From positions 62,001 to 126,000 of the forward strand of contig NZ_JAGSYG010000004.1 of NCBI RefSeq assembly GCF_025685655.1: DNA of 64,000 bases. The letters are read 5' to 3'. Position 1 is the stretch's first letter. Each line of letters begins with the position of its first letter. This stretch comes from Acidicapsa ligni. Its GTDB lineage: Bacteria > Acidobacteriota > Terriglobia > Terriglobales > Acidobacteriaceae. Below the pieces are notes generated by a model that was given only the letters and a program-made list of their open reading frames with translations, did not search any database and was not told where the DNA came from. Made by a program: the position numbers and the translations under genes. Shown here piece by piece: positions 16,891 to 25,466 of the stretch.

Positions 16891-19290
16891 ATGAAAAAAA
16901 CGATTGACTTCAAATTCCTGACTGTTCTTTTGCTCGGCATGATGACTTTTCCCGCTTCGCTTTGCGTGGCCCAATCGTCTGGAACGCATGATGTGCCGAA
17001 TGCGCAACTGACGAATCGCGACCTGAATGCGCGGGTTGAGGCGCTGCTGAAGAAGATGACCCTGGAGGAAAAGATCGGCCAGACGGTGCAGTATTCGGCG
17101 GGGTTTGCCACCGGACCGGCGGGCGCGAAGGTGAGCTATGACGATCTGACCAGGAATGGCGCGGTGGGGTCGATGCTGAACGTGAATGGCGCGGAGCAGA
17201 CGAACCACTATCAGCACATTGCGATGGAGAAGTCGCGGCTACACATCCCGATTATTTTTGGCATGGATGTGATTCATGGTGACCATACGACGTTTCCTGT
17301 TCCGCTGGGCCTGGCTGCGAGCTGGGACGCGAAGCTGGTAGAGGGCGTGGCGCGGACATCGGCGGTTGAGGCGCGCGCGGATGGTCTTAGCTGGGTGTTC
17401 TCTCCGATGGTGGATATTGCGCGGGATGCGCGTTGGGGACGCATTGTCGAGTCCTCTGGTGAAGACCCATATCTCGGTGCGGCGATTGCTCGCGGATGGG
17501 TGGCTGGATACCAGCAAGGGGACCTGACCAAGCCGGATTCCGTGGCGGTCAGCGTCAAACATTTTGCCGCGTATGGGGGAGCGATTGCGGGGCGTGATTA
17601 CAACGCAGTGGACATGAGCGACATCACGCTGAGGCAGGTGTACTTGCAGCCGTACCGTGCTGCGGTTGAGGCAGGCGCGGCGACGATGATGAGTTCGTTC
17701 AATTCGTTGAATGGCGTGCCTGCGACGGCGAATCCTTACCTGATGACGCAGATTCTGCGCAAGGAGTGGGGCTTCGATGGGTTTGTGGTTTCGGATTGGG
17801 GAGCGGTTGGGGAACTGTTGAATCACGCGATTGGTCCGGATGGTTCCACGGTGGCGCGCAAGGCTCTTGTGGCTGGCGTGGACATGGACATGGAGGGCAA
17901 TCTCTATGCCACGACAATTGCCGCGCAGGTGCGTTCGGGGAAGATTCCGGAGTCGGTGGTGGATGAAGCGGCTCGACGAATTTTGCGGGTGAAATTTGCA
18001 CTGGGATTGTTTGAGCATCCGTATACGGCGGTGACTCCGGCATACGAGCCGACTGCCGAGAAACGGGCGCAGGCACGGGCGGTTGCCGATGAGACGATTG
18101 TGCTGCTGAAGAACGATCCGGTTGAAGGGCTGGGATCGTTGCTGCCGATTGCCAAGGCTGCGAAGACGGTGGCGCTGATTGGGCCGCTGGCAGATTCGCC
18201 GAAGGACATGCTGGGATCGTGGGCGGCTCTGGGCGATCCGAAGTATGCCGTTTCACTGCGCACGGCATTGACGGAACGGCTGGGAGACCGGCTGCTTTAT
18301 GCGGTGGGATGCGGAGTGCTGACGGGCAAGGATGAAGAAGTGCTGCACCACGCTGCGTTTATCGATCAGCAGGCGGCTTCTGCTGCCAAGGAACAGCCCG
18401 CGATTGACGATACAAAGTCGATAGCCGAAGCGGTCGAGACGGCGAAGAAGGCGGACGTGGCGATTCTTGCTCTGGGTGAGAGTGCGGATTGGATGACGGG
18501 CGAAGCGTCGAGCCGGGCAGATCTTAACTTGCCAGGTCGGCAGGAGGAGTTGCTGGAGGCTGTAGCGGCTACTGGAAAGCCGGTGATCCTGGTGATGTTT
18601 ACGGGGCGGCCGAGCACGATCAAGTGGGCTGGAGCGCATGTGCCTGCGATTGTTGAAGCGTGGTTCCCTGGGATGGAAGGCGGCCATGCGGTGGCGGATG
18701 TTTTGTTTGGCGATGTGAATCCTTCTGCCAAGCTGCCTGCCGGTTTTCCGCGCTCAGTTGGTCAGGAGCCGCTTTACTACGCACAGATGCCGACGGGTCG
18801 GCCTGCACATGGCGATCTGAGTCACTTGCCGACGAATGCGGCTGAAAAGTTCCTGTCACGCTATCTGGATGAGGAAAATTCAGCGCTGTTTCCGTTCGGA
18901 TGGGGATTGAGCTATACGCGCTTCAGTTATTCGCAGCCAACAGTCAACAAGACGACGGTTACGTTGCACGATGTTGTGGAGGGACATGCTGCTGCGCTCA
19001 CGGTTGGCGTGGATGTGAGCAATACGGGCAGCGTGGCTGGGACGGAAGTTGTGCAGCTTTATCTGCGTAATACTTCAGCTTCTGTGGAGCAGCCGGTGCG
19101 CGAATTGAAGGGCTTTGAGCGCGTTACGCTGAAGCCGGGCGAGACGAAGCATGTTGATTTTCCGCTGGGATTCAAGGAGTTGAGCTTCGTTAACGTGGAG
19201 AGCAAATGGACTGTTGAGCCGACTACGTACAAAGCGTTTGTTGGAGGCAGTTCGCTTGCCTCGAAGGAGACGAGCTTCGAGGTTCAGTGA
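16891..19290 (+). CDS. Periplasmic beta-glucosidase, glycoside hydrolase family 3
   Basis: A 799-residue secreted GH3 enzyme similar to BglX. The signal peptide covers residues 1-27 (MKKTIDFKFLTVLLLGMMTF). The first catalytic domain includes KMTLEEKIGQTVQ, FGMDVIHGDHTTFPVPLGLA and SVKHFAAYGG. The nucleophile motif GFVVSDWGA follows, with Asp as the nucleophile. The C-terminal half contains the second GH3 domain (ALGESADWMTGEASSRADLN) and a fibronectin-type III-like domain (VSNTGSVAGTEVVQLYLRN). It hydrolyses beta-linked gluco-oligosaccharides. The Shine-Dalgarno is weak. A palindrome at 16810 may be its operator, and a strong terminator lies at 19356-19400. It is convergent with the NagX-like gene. 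Confidence 0.95.
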   Translation: MKKTIDFKFLTVLLLGMMTFPASLCVAQSSGTHDVPNAQLTNRDLNARVEALLKKMTLEEKIGQTVQYSAGFATGPAGAKVSYDDLTRNGAVGSMLNVNGAEQTNHYQHIAMEKSRLHIPIIFGMDVIHGDHTTFPVPLGLAASWDAKLVEGVARTSAVEARADGLSWVFSPMVDIARDARWGRIVESSGEDPYLGAAIARGWVAGYQQGDLTKPDSVAVSVKHFAAYGGAIAGRDYNAVDMSDITLRQVYLQPYRAAVEAGAATMMSSFNSLNGVPATANPYLMTQILRKEWGFDGFVVSDWGAVGELLNHAIGPDGSTVARKALVAGVDMDMEGNLYATTIAAQVRSGKIPESVVDEAARRILRVKFALGLFEHPYTAVTPAYEPTAEKRAQARAVADETIVLLKNDPVEGLGSLLPIAKAAKTVALIGPLADSPKDMLGSWAALGDPKYAVSLRTALTERLGDRLLYAVGCGVLTGKDEEVLHHAAFIDQQAASAAKEQPAIDDTKSIAEAVETAKKADVAILALGESADWMTGEASSRADLNLPGRQEELLEAVAATGKPVILVMFTGRPSTIKWAGAHVPAIVEAWFPGMEGGHAVADVLFGDVNPSAKLPAGFPRSVGQEPLYYAQMPTGRPAHGDLSHLPTNAAEKFLSRYLDEENSALFPFGWGLSYTRFSYSQPTVNKTTVTLHDVVEGHAAALTVGVDVSNTGSVAGTEVVQLYLRNTSASVEQPVRELKGFERVTLKPGETKHVDFPLGFKELSFVNVESKWTVEPTTYKAFVGGSSLASKETSFEVQ

Positions 19291-19322
19291 GGAACGTTCA
19301 GTAGAAACGTTCAGCAAGGAAC
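19282..19322 (+). repeat. 13-14 bp tandem repeat across the GH3 stop codon
   Basis: Three near-identical units: GTTCAGTGAGGAAC (19282-19295), GTTCAGTAGAAAC (19296-19308) and GTTCAGCAAGGAAC (19309-19322). The first unit contains the last codons and the TGA of the beta-glucosidase gene. Confidence 0.75.
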
Positions 19323-19355
19323 GGTTAATCTATTCCGATGCTCTATTCCTAGCAA

Positions 19356-19400
19356 ACAAATCGGGGACTGCGATTCGCAGTCCCCGATTTGTTTTTGTTT
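19356..19400 (+). terminator. Strong rho-independent terminator of the GH3 gene
   Basis: ACAAATCGGGGACTGCGA (19356-19373) is perfectly complementary to 19375-19392, giving an 18-bp arm, then a T-rich tract in the plus direction. The convergent NagX-like gene ends at 19412, so it may serve both strands. Confidence 0.9.
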
Positions 19401-19411
19401 GAGATAAGCGC

Positions 19412-20587
19412 TCAGACTTTGAGGAAGATGCGTTTGCGATACAGGATCCAGATGGGAATGAAGCATACGACGAGATAGGCAAACGAATAGGCAAAGGAGC
19501 CGAGTCCACCGTGGCCGATGGGGAGAAACCAATGCGTGTCGACCCACCCGGTAGCGTCGAAGGGCTTGCCATGAATCCAGCCAGCGACAGCGTTGATTGT
19601 GGTGCCAAGCAGCTCCGAGATCATGTAGACGGCGATAGCGTTGGAGCCGAGAACGATCCAGGGCCAGATCCATTTGCCGCGCCAGTCTTTGACTTCAATG
19701 ACCCAGAAAAGCAACGCCAGTGCAGCGGTAGAGATGCCTGCGGCGACGAGGACGTAGGAACTGGTCCAGAGTTTTTTGTTGAGCGGAAACCAGATGGCCC
19801 AGAGAGATCCGAGGGCAATCAGCCCGGCGGCAGCACCGGCCAGTCCAGCAGCTTTGCCGGTGAGCGTGTGCTTTGTTCTCATCCACATGCCAGCTAACAT
19901 GCCAAGCAGGCAGGTACCCATTGCGGGCAGTGTGCTGAGCAGACCTTCGGGGTCGCGCGTGATTTCATAGAGGCGATGTGGGAAGACGTGGCGATCGATC
20001 CAGGCGACCAGGTTGGCATCGCGATCGAGGAATGGGATGTCACGGCCGGGAAGACCGAGGCCAGGGACGGGCACCCAGCGCATGAGTATCCAGTAGCCGA
20101 CCAGTGCGCCGACGATGATGGCAATCTTGTTTGCTGGTTTGCTGTTCCACAGGTAGAGCAAAGAGGCGATCAGGTAGCAGATGGCGATGCGCTGGAGTAC
20201 GCCGTAGATGCGCCATGTTCCCCACGGGATATGGGGGAAGTGGAAGAGTACTTCTGCGTAGCCATTGATGATGGTTCCGAAGAGGAAGAGGATTGCGGCG
20301 CGGCGCAGGGTCTGCCAGGCGAGCTGCGTGCGGGTTGCGCCTTTGGCGAGTCGTGCTTCGAAGGCGAAGACTATGGATGCTCCGACCACAAAAAGAAAAG
20401 TGGGGAAGACGAGGTCGGTGGCTGTCATGCCGTTCCAGTCGGCGTGCTTCATAAATGGCCATGCGGTGCGGTCATCGCCGTTGTCGTTGACCATGATCAT
20501 GAAGGCGATGGTGATGCCACGCAGCGCATCGAGCGATATGAGGCGCCGGACAGGATTCGGCGCAGGTGCTGTGACAGTTGCGGTCAT
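19412..20587 (-). CDS. NagX/HGSNAT-like membrane acyltransferase (DUF5009/DUF1624)
   Basis: A 391-residue polytopic membrane protein with about ten hydrophobic helices. The N-terminus has the family signature LISLDALRGITIAFMIMVND followed by WNGMTATDLVFPTFLFVVGA, shared by bacterial NagX and lysosomal heparan-alpha-glucosaminide N-acetyltransferase. The first-helix segment RISLDALRG-type is diagnostic. The family moves acetyl groups or amino sugars across membranes; in several bacteria NagX belongs to GlcNAc use. Next to a GH3 beta-glycosidase and not far from a GH18 enzyme, a role in oligosaccharide handling is reasonable. ATG at 20587; it diverges from the CRTAC1 gene. Confidence 0.88.
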   Translation of the reverse strand: MTATVTAPAPNPVRRLISLDALRGITIAFMIMVNDNGDDRTAWPFMKHADWNGMTATDLVFPTFLFVVGASIVFAFEARLAKGATRTQLAWQTLRRAAILFLFGTIINGYAEVLFHFPHIPWGTWRIYGVLQRIAICYLIASLLYLWNSKPANKIAIIVGALVGYWILMRWVPVPGLGLPGRDIPFLDRDANLVAWIDRHVFPHRLYEITRDPEGLLSTLPAMGTCLLGMLAGMWMRTKHTLTGKAAGLAGAAAGLIALGSLWAIWFPLNKKLWTSSYVLVAAGISTAALALLFWVIEVKDWRGKWIWPWIVLGSNAIAVYMISELLGTTINAVAGWIHGKPFDATGWVDTHWFLPIGHGGLGSFAYSFAYLVVCFIPIWILYRKRIFLKV

Positions 20588-20779
20588 GTAGTTCAGTTCT
20601 CCCTTATGTGAAGCGAACGTGGAGTGCTATGTTTGCGCGATTCGTTCTGGGGCGAAGCGGCCTGGCAAGTCTTGCATGTTCTTTGTATGTCAACAAAGCT
20701 ATCGCCTCTGGGCACTCTTCGCAAGTGCGTTTTGGCTGGAGGGAGCCAGCAATCTAGTCCATACGGTACACTTTGCCAC

Positions 20780-22705
20780 GTGAGAGTTTCGTCGTCGCAG
20801 TCTTGCATTCCATATTTACGCCTAGCCGTTTTGAATATCGCCGTGCTGATGATGGCGGCGGTTGGCGGCAGCTTGCATGCCCAGCCAGCGCAGGAGCAGA
20901 CGAGCGGAGGTATGGGCGGCAACTCGACTGGAGCCGCGGCTAAGGCGGAGTATGACGCACAGCATCGCCCTATTACTGCGGGCGGATTCGTTGCGACAGG
21001 CCCGGTCATTTTTGCCGACATTTCGGATAAGTCCGGAGTCTCCAAATGGAAGCATGTCATGGGGACGCTGGAGAAAAAATACATCCTGGATGCGAATGGA
21101 TCTGGCGTTGGATTGATTGACTACGACGGCGATGGCTGGCTGGATATCTACCTGGTGAACGGGTCGACATTCGATGCGTTGGATGGGAAAGAACCTTCGC
21201 CCCATGCCGCGTTATTTCATAACAACCACGACGGGACTTTTACGGATGTTGCGGCCAAGGCTGGAGTAACCAATGACCGCTGGGGCTATGGCGTGGCTGT
21301 TGGGGATTTCGATAACGATGGCTGGCCCGACATAGCCGTGGCTAACTATGGGAAGAATCGGCTTTATCGTAACAATCACGATGGAACTTTTACCGATGTT
21401 GCGGAGAAGGCCGGGATAACTCTGGGTAACTGGTCTGCGGGAGTTACATGGGGAGATTATGACGGGGATGGCCGCCTGGACTTATTTATCTCAGGTTACA
21501 TCCATTTTGATCGGAACAATCTACCCGTCAGTGGAAACAAGGCTGTGGGTTATGCGGCGTGCAAGTTTCGCGGGGTGGTGGGTATGTGCGGCCCACGCGG
21601 GTTGCAGGGAGAACCGGACCATCTCTTTCATAACAACGGCGATGGGACTTTTACGGATGTAAGTGTGAAGGCTGGTGTTTCCGATTCCGGCCGCGCTTAT
21701 GGATTTACGTCGATCTTTGTAGATCTCAATGGTGACGGCAAGCCTGACTTGCTGGTTGCGAACGACTCGGTGGCCAATTACTTGTATCTCAATAAGGGAG
21801 ATGGAACGTTTGAGGATGCGAGTTATGTTTCCGGTTTCGCGGTGAATAAGGATGGTCGCGAGGTTGCTTCGATGGGCCTTGGTGTTGGAGATTACGAGAA
21901 CAACGGTTTACTGGATATTATCGACACGGATTTTTCTGATGATTACAAGGTGCTTTTTCATAATGATGGAGATGCAAGCTTTACGGATATGAGTTATCGC
22001 GCGAATGTTGCGCAGGCGGGTATTCCTTTTCTGGGTTGGGGCGCGGGTTTTCTCGATTATGACAACGATGGTTGGAAAGACCTCATGATGGTGAATGGGC
22101 ATGTGTATCCGTATGCCGGTGATCATGACTGGGGGACGAGTTATGCTGAGCGGCCTCTGCTCTTTCACAATATAAAAGGCGGCAAGTTTGAGGTTGTGCC
22201 GCCGGTAACTGGGACGGGGCTTGCGGATGTGATTCCGGCGCGTGGGGCTGCTTTTGGGGACTTATTCAATGACGGCAAGATCGATGTCGTGATCAATCCT
22301 ATTGATGGGCCTGCCGTGTTGTTGCGTGACGTCAATGCGGACCATCATCATTGGGTGGAGTTGAAGTTGATTGGCGGGGGCAAGACTGCAACGAGTCCGG
22401 GTAGTCCGCGTGATGCTATGTGCGCCACGGTCTATTTAAAGCGGGAAGGCATCAGGCAACGCGAAGATGTGATGAGCAGCGGCAGTTATGTTTCGGCGAA
22501 CGATCAACGGCTGCATTTTGGTCTTGGCGATGCGACTGACGCGGGCGTGGCGGAAATTCACTGGCCATCGGGCGCTAAGGAGTCAGTGAAGATTCCTGCG
22601 GTCGATCAGATTTTTATTATTACGGAAGGCGTGGGTATTACAGCTTCCCTGTGTGAGGGCAAGCCGTGCCCGGTGACATCGGCCGGTACATTGTCGAAGC
22701 ACTGA
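20780..22705 (+). CDS. Secreted CRTAC1-family FG-GAP/VCBS repeat protein
   Basis: About 641 residues from a GTG at 20780; the frame is open from 20624, and an ATG at 20687 is possible, so the start is unsettled. I chose the start giving a normal signal peptide (hydrophobic run LRLAVLNIAVLMMAAVGG, cleavage near LHA-Q). The body has at least six FG-GAP/VCBS repeats with calcium-binding loops (DYDGDGWLDIY, DFDNDGWPDIA, DYDGDGRLDLF, DLNGDGKPDLL, DYDNDGWKDLM) and F-H/R-N-N-x-DGTFTDV linkers, forming a beta-propeller. A C-terminal ASPIC/UnbV domain follows. CRTAC1-type proteins are abundant in Acidobacteriota; function is unknown. It converges on cydB with only 25 nt between stops. Confidence 0.85.
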   Translation: MRVSSSQSCIPYLRLAVLNIAVLMMAAVGGSLHAQPAQEQTSGGMGGNSTGAAAKAEYDAQHRPITAGGFVATGPVIFADISDKSGVSKWKHVMGTLEKKYILDANGSGVGLIDYDGDGWLDIYLVNGSTFDALDGKEPSPHAALFHNNHDGTFTDVAAKAGVTNDRWGYGVAVGDFDNDGWPDIAVANYGKNRLYRNNHDGTFTDVAEKAGITLGNWSAGVTWGDYDGDGRLDLFISGYIHFDRNNLPVSGNKAVGYAACKFRGVVGMCGPRGLQGEPDHLFHNNGDGTFTDVSVKAGVSDSGRAYGFTSIFVDLNGDGKPDLLVANDSVANYLYLNKGDGTFEDASYVSGFAVNKDGREVASMGLGVGDYENNGLLDIIDTDFSDDYKVLFHNDGDASFTDMSYRANVAQAGIPFLGWGAGFLDYDNDGWKDLMMVNGHVYPYAGDHDWGTSYAERPLLFHNIKGGKFEVVPPVTGTGLADVIPARGAAFGDLFNDGKIDVVINPIDGPAVLLRDVNADHHHWVELKLIGGGKTATSPGSPRDAMCATVYLKREGIRQREDVMSSGSYVSANDQRLHFGLGDATDAGVAEIHWPSGAKESVKIPAVDQIFIITEGVGITASLCEGKPCPVTSAGTLSKH

Positions 22706-22730
22706 GCACGGCTGCAAATATTCTTTAATA

Positions 22731-23771
22731 TCAATGACCCAGCTGGTCCGTTCTGACTTTGCCGCGAAACATCCAGTAGACGAGGGTGAAGTATCCGATG
22801 GCGAGAGCCATCCCCAGGCCCCACCAGATCAGTCCTACCTGCAGCGCGTACGGGCCGCTGATGGCTCCGTTCAGAGTGATGTCGCGGCTTGCTCCTGTTG
22901 AGGCGGGCAGCAGGGTCGGGAAGAGTCCCCAGCAAGCACCGACAAGCATGAGTGCGAGATATGAGCCGGAGCAGAGAAAGGCACGTAGCGGTTTGCCTGC
23001 GCGATTCAAAATCCAGATGCCTGCGAGTGCTGCTAGTACGCCAACGGGTATTAAAAACGTGACTGGATATTTGTAGTAATTGGCGAGACTGGTGGGGCGT
23101 ACGTGCATGGTGGTGAAGAGACTGACGATGGTGAGTAGAACGAGAACAATCCAAAGTGGCCTTACGATGCGGCGTGCGCGTGCTTCAAGGTCTCCTGAGG
23201 TTTTGATCGTGAGCCAGAGTGCGCCGTGAAGTGTGAGCGAGACGCATGCGACGAGGCCGCCGATGACGGTGTACCAGTCGAGAATGCCGGGATGAACACC
23301 GGGTTGCCAGTTGGTCCATAGAGGCAGAAAGAAGTATCCGTTAGCGTCTAGCGGCACGCCGCGAACGACGTTGGCGAGTGCTGCTCCGTAGAAGATAGTG
23401 AGCAGAAAACTGGAGAGACCGAAGAGGCCGTCGAGCAGGGATCGCCATACGCCGAGATCGAGATGATTGCGAAGTTCAAGGCTGATGCCGCGCAGCATGA
23501 GCAGCCAGAGAACGATCATCAGGGGCAGATAGAATCCGCTGAATGCCGAGGCGTAGAGCCAGGGAAATGCGAAGTAGAGTGTGCCGCCCGCTGCCAGAAG
23601 CCAGACTTCGTTTCCATCCCACACGGGGCCGATGGAGCGGACGGTGGTTTGCCGCTCCTGCTCGTCGCGTGCGAGGAAGAGATGCAGTATGCCCACGCCT
23701 AGATCAAAGCCATCGAGAACAACATAGCCTGTAATCATGATGGCTACAAGCCAGAACCATAGGAAGTTCAT
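22731..23771 (-). CDS. cydB: Cytochrome bd ubiquinol oxidase subunit II
   Basis: A 346-residue integral membrane subunit of the bd-type terminal oxidase. It begins MNFLWFWLVAIMITGYVVLD with the family motif GYVVLDGFDLGVGIL. Further conserved segments are IGPVWDGNEVWLLAAGGTLY and FPWLYASAFSGFYLPLMI. About nine membrane helices are visible. CydB supports heme binding in CydA and assembly. Among three nearby in-frame ATGs, 23771 has AAAGGA at the best spacing. It follows cydA by 39 nt in one operon. Confidence 0.95.
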   Translation of the reverse strand: MNFLWFWLVAIMITGYVVLDGFDLGVGILHLFLARDEQERQTTVRSIGPVWDGNEVWLLAAGGTLYFAFPWLYASAFSGFYLPLMIVLWLLMLRGISLELRNHLDLGVWRSLLDGLFGLSSFLLTIFYGAALANVVRGVPLDANGYFFLPLWTNWQPGVHPGILDWYTVIGGLVACVSLTLHGALWLTIKTSGDLEARARRIVRPLWIVLVLLTIVSLFTTMHVRPTSLANYYKYPVTFLIPVGVLAALAGIWILNRAGKPLRAFLCSGSYLALMLVGACWGLFPTLLPASTGASRDITLNGAISGPYALQVGLIWWGLGMALAIGYFTLVYWMFRGKVRTDQLGH

Positions 23772-23810
23772 TGTATTCATTCCTTTCGACATACGAGATC
23801 GGCGTAGACG

Positions 23811-25160
23811 TCAGCTGGCTAATGCCTCAGCAGCGGCGGTGGGAGCGTGAGCGGGGCCGGTGTTGATTTCGCGATAGATGAGGACGATGAACAGGATCGA
23901 TAGCAGGGAGTAGAGGCCCATGAAGCCGAGTAGCGTGAAGAGCGCATTGCTGGCGGAGACAGTTGGCGAGAAGCCTTGCTGGGTTCGCAGGAGTCCATAG
24001 ATGAGCCAGGGCTGCCTGCCGATCTCGGCGGTCATCCACCCGGCGGTGTTGGCGATGTAGGGAAGCGGAAAGCTGAGTAACAGTGCCCAGAGAATCCATG
24101 TAGCGCGATATAACTTTTTTCTCCAAAGAAGAAATGCTGCGATAGCCATTACCAGCACGAAGTAAGTGCCTAGCCCAGCCATGATGTGGTATGCGTAGAA
24201 CAACAACGGCAAGGTGGTTGGCCATTGATCGCGGGGGAACTGATCGAGTCCTTTGACCTCAGCCTTGGTGGTGCCGTAGATGAGGAAGCTTAAGACATCA
24301 TTGACCACGATTGGATTGTCGATGAGGCCGGTATCTTCGTTGGGCTGACCCATGAGTACGATGCCTGCTCCACTCTCGGTTTTGAATTGTCCTTCCATGG
24401 CGGCCATAGTTGCGGGTTGATTGCGCGCGAGGTATTTGCCGTGCAGATCGCCGGTGGGAAAGATGATGGCGATTGAGGCTAACAGGCCTACGATAACTCC
24501 TACTTTGACGTAGATGCGCGCGTAGTGCTCGAAGCGTTTTTCGAGCAGATAGAATGCGCCAGTTGCAGTCATGACGAAAGCGCCGGTGATCACTGCTCCG
24601 CACATGTTATGCATGTATTGCAGAAGCGCCCAGGGGTTGAGGAGCAATCCGGTAAAGCTGGTGACTTCGTAGTGGCCTTGCTGTGTGAGGGTGTAAGCGA
24701 CGGGATGCTGCATCCACGCGTCGGTGACGATGATGAAGAAACCGGAGAGCCATGAGCCGAGGAAGACGAGCAGCGCGGAGAACCAGTGCATGACTTTCGA
24801 GAGCCGCTTTTCGCCGTAGAGAAAGAGACCGAGAAAGGCGGATTCGAGAAAGAAAGAGAAGACGCCTTCCATGGCAAGAGGCTGGCCGATGACTCCGCCG
24901 GAGACACGCGAAAACTGCGCCCAGTTCGTGCCGAATTCAAACTCCATAGGGATGCCGGTGACGACGCCGAAGACGAAGTTAATGCCGAAAACACGGCCCC
25001 AGAAACGGGCTGCCTGATCCCAATATTGGTCACCGGTGCGCAGGGCAACTGTCTTGAGAATTACGATCAGCAGAGCCAGGCCCATGGTGAGTTGCGGAAA
25101 GAGATAGTGATAGGTGATGGTGAAGGCGAACTGGATGCGGTGCATGACTTCCTGATTCAT
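23811..25160 (-). CDS. cydA: Cytochrome bd ubiquinol oxidase subunit I
   Basis: A 449-residue heme-bearing subunit that oxidises quinol and reduces oxygen to water in the membrane. It starts MNQEVMHRIQFAFTITYHYL; His18 matches the heme b595 ligand. Other conserved elements are FGVVTGIPMEFEFGTNWAQF, VTDAWMQHPVAY, QYMHNMCGAV and GWMTAEIGRQPW. At 449 residues it belongs to the short-Q-loop class, shorter than the roughly 520-residue E. coli protein. ATG at 25160 with GGGGG nearby. A CRP/FNR-type palindrome lies 208 nt upstream in the region shared with hemY. Confidence 0.96.
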   Translation of the reverse strand: MNQEVMHRIQFAFTITYHYLFPQLTMGLALLIVILKTVALRTGDQYWDQAARFWGRVFGINFVFGVVTGIPMEFEFGTNWAQFSRVSGGVIGQPLAMEGVFSFFLESAFLGLFLYGEKRLSKVMHWFSALLVFLGSWLSGFFIIVTDAWMQHPVAYTLTQQGHYEVTSFTGLLLNPWALLQYMHNMCGAVITGAFVMTATGAFYLLEKRFEHYARIYVKVGVIVGLLASIAIIFPTGDLHGKYLARNQPATMAAMEGQFKTESGAGIVLMGQPNEDTGLIDNPIVVNDVLSFLIYGTTKAEVKGLDQFPRDQWPTTLPLLFYAYHIMAGLGTYFVLVMAIAAFLLWRKKLYRATWILWALLLSFPLPYIANTAGWMTAEIGRQPWLIYGLLRTQQGFSPTVSASNALFTLLGFMGLYSLLSILFIVLIYREINTGPAHAPTAAAEALAS

Positions 25161-25466
25161 AGGCCCCCTTGTCAGTGACTCGTTCGTAGCCGCGATGACT
25201 TAGTGTTCGGATAGCGGGTGGGCGTTGGCGGCAACGTGCGACTGCATCTGAGTTTTGCTTACTGAAGATCTTGCAGCGTGGTGATGCTGCACTCTTCGTA
25301 CCACTCTCCGGTATCAATTTCCGTAACAGGCGGAAGGATCATTATGGACCTTATTGCGAGAGATTCATGTGATGCCAGTCACAATATGGGATGTAAGTCG
25401 AAGCGTTCCATGATGTAGTAATTTGAGGCGGTCGCTTACACTTAGGAAGTGAGGGCTGAGGTTTCG
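25161..25466. other. Divergent cydA-hemY promoter region
   Basis: This 306-nt region separates cydA (minus) and hemY (plus). It holds the CRP/FNR-type palindrome described at 25368-25383. No other gene or RNA is seen. Confidence 0.5.
25368..25383. promoter_or_regulatory. CRP/FNR-type palindrome TGTGA-N6-TCACA
   Basis: TGTGA (25368-25372) and TCACA (25379-25383) form the exact CRP-class consensus with 6-nt spacing. It lies 84 nt before the hemY start codon and 208 nt before the cydA start. FNR/CRP-family control of cyd genes is well known, which makes this a credible control site. Confidence 0.6.
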
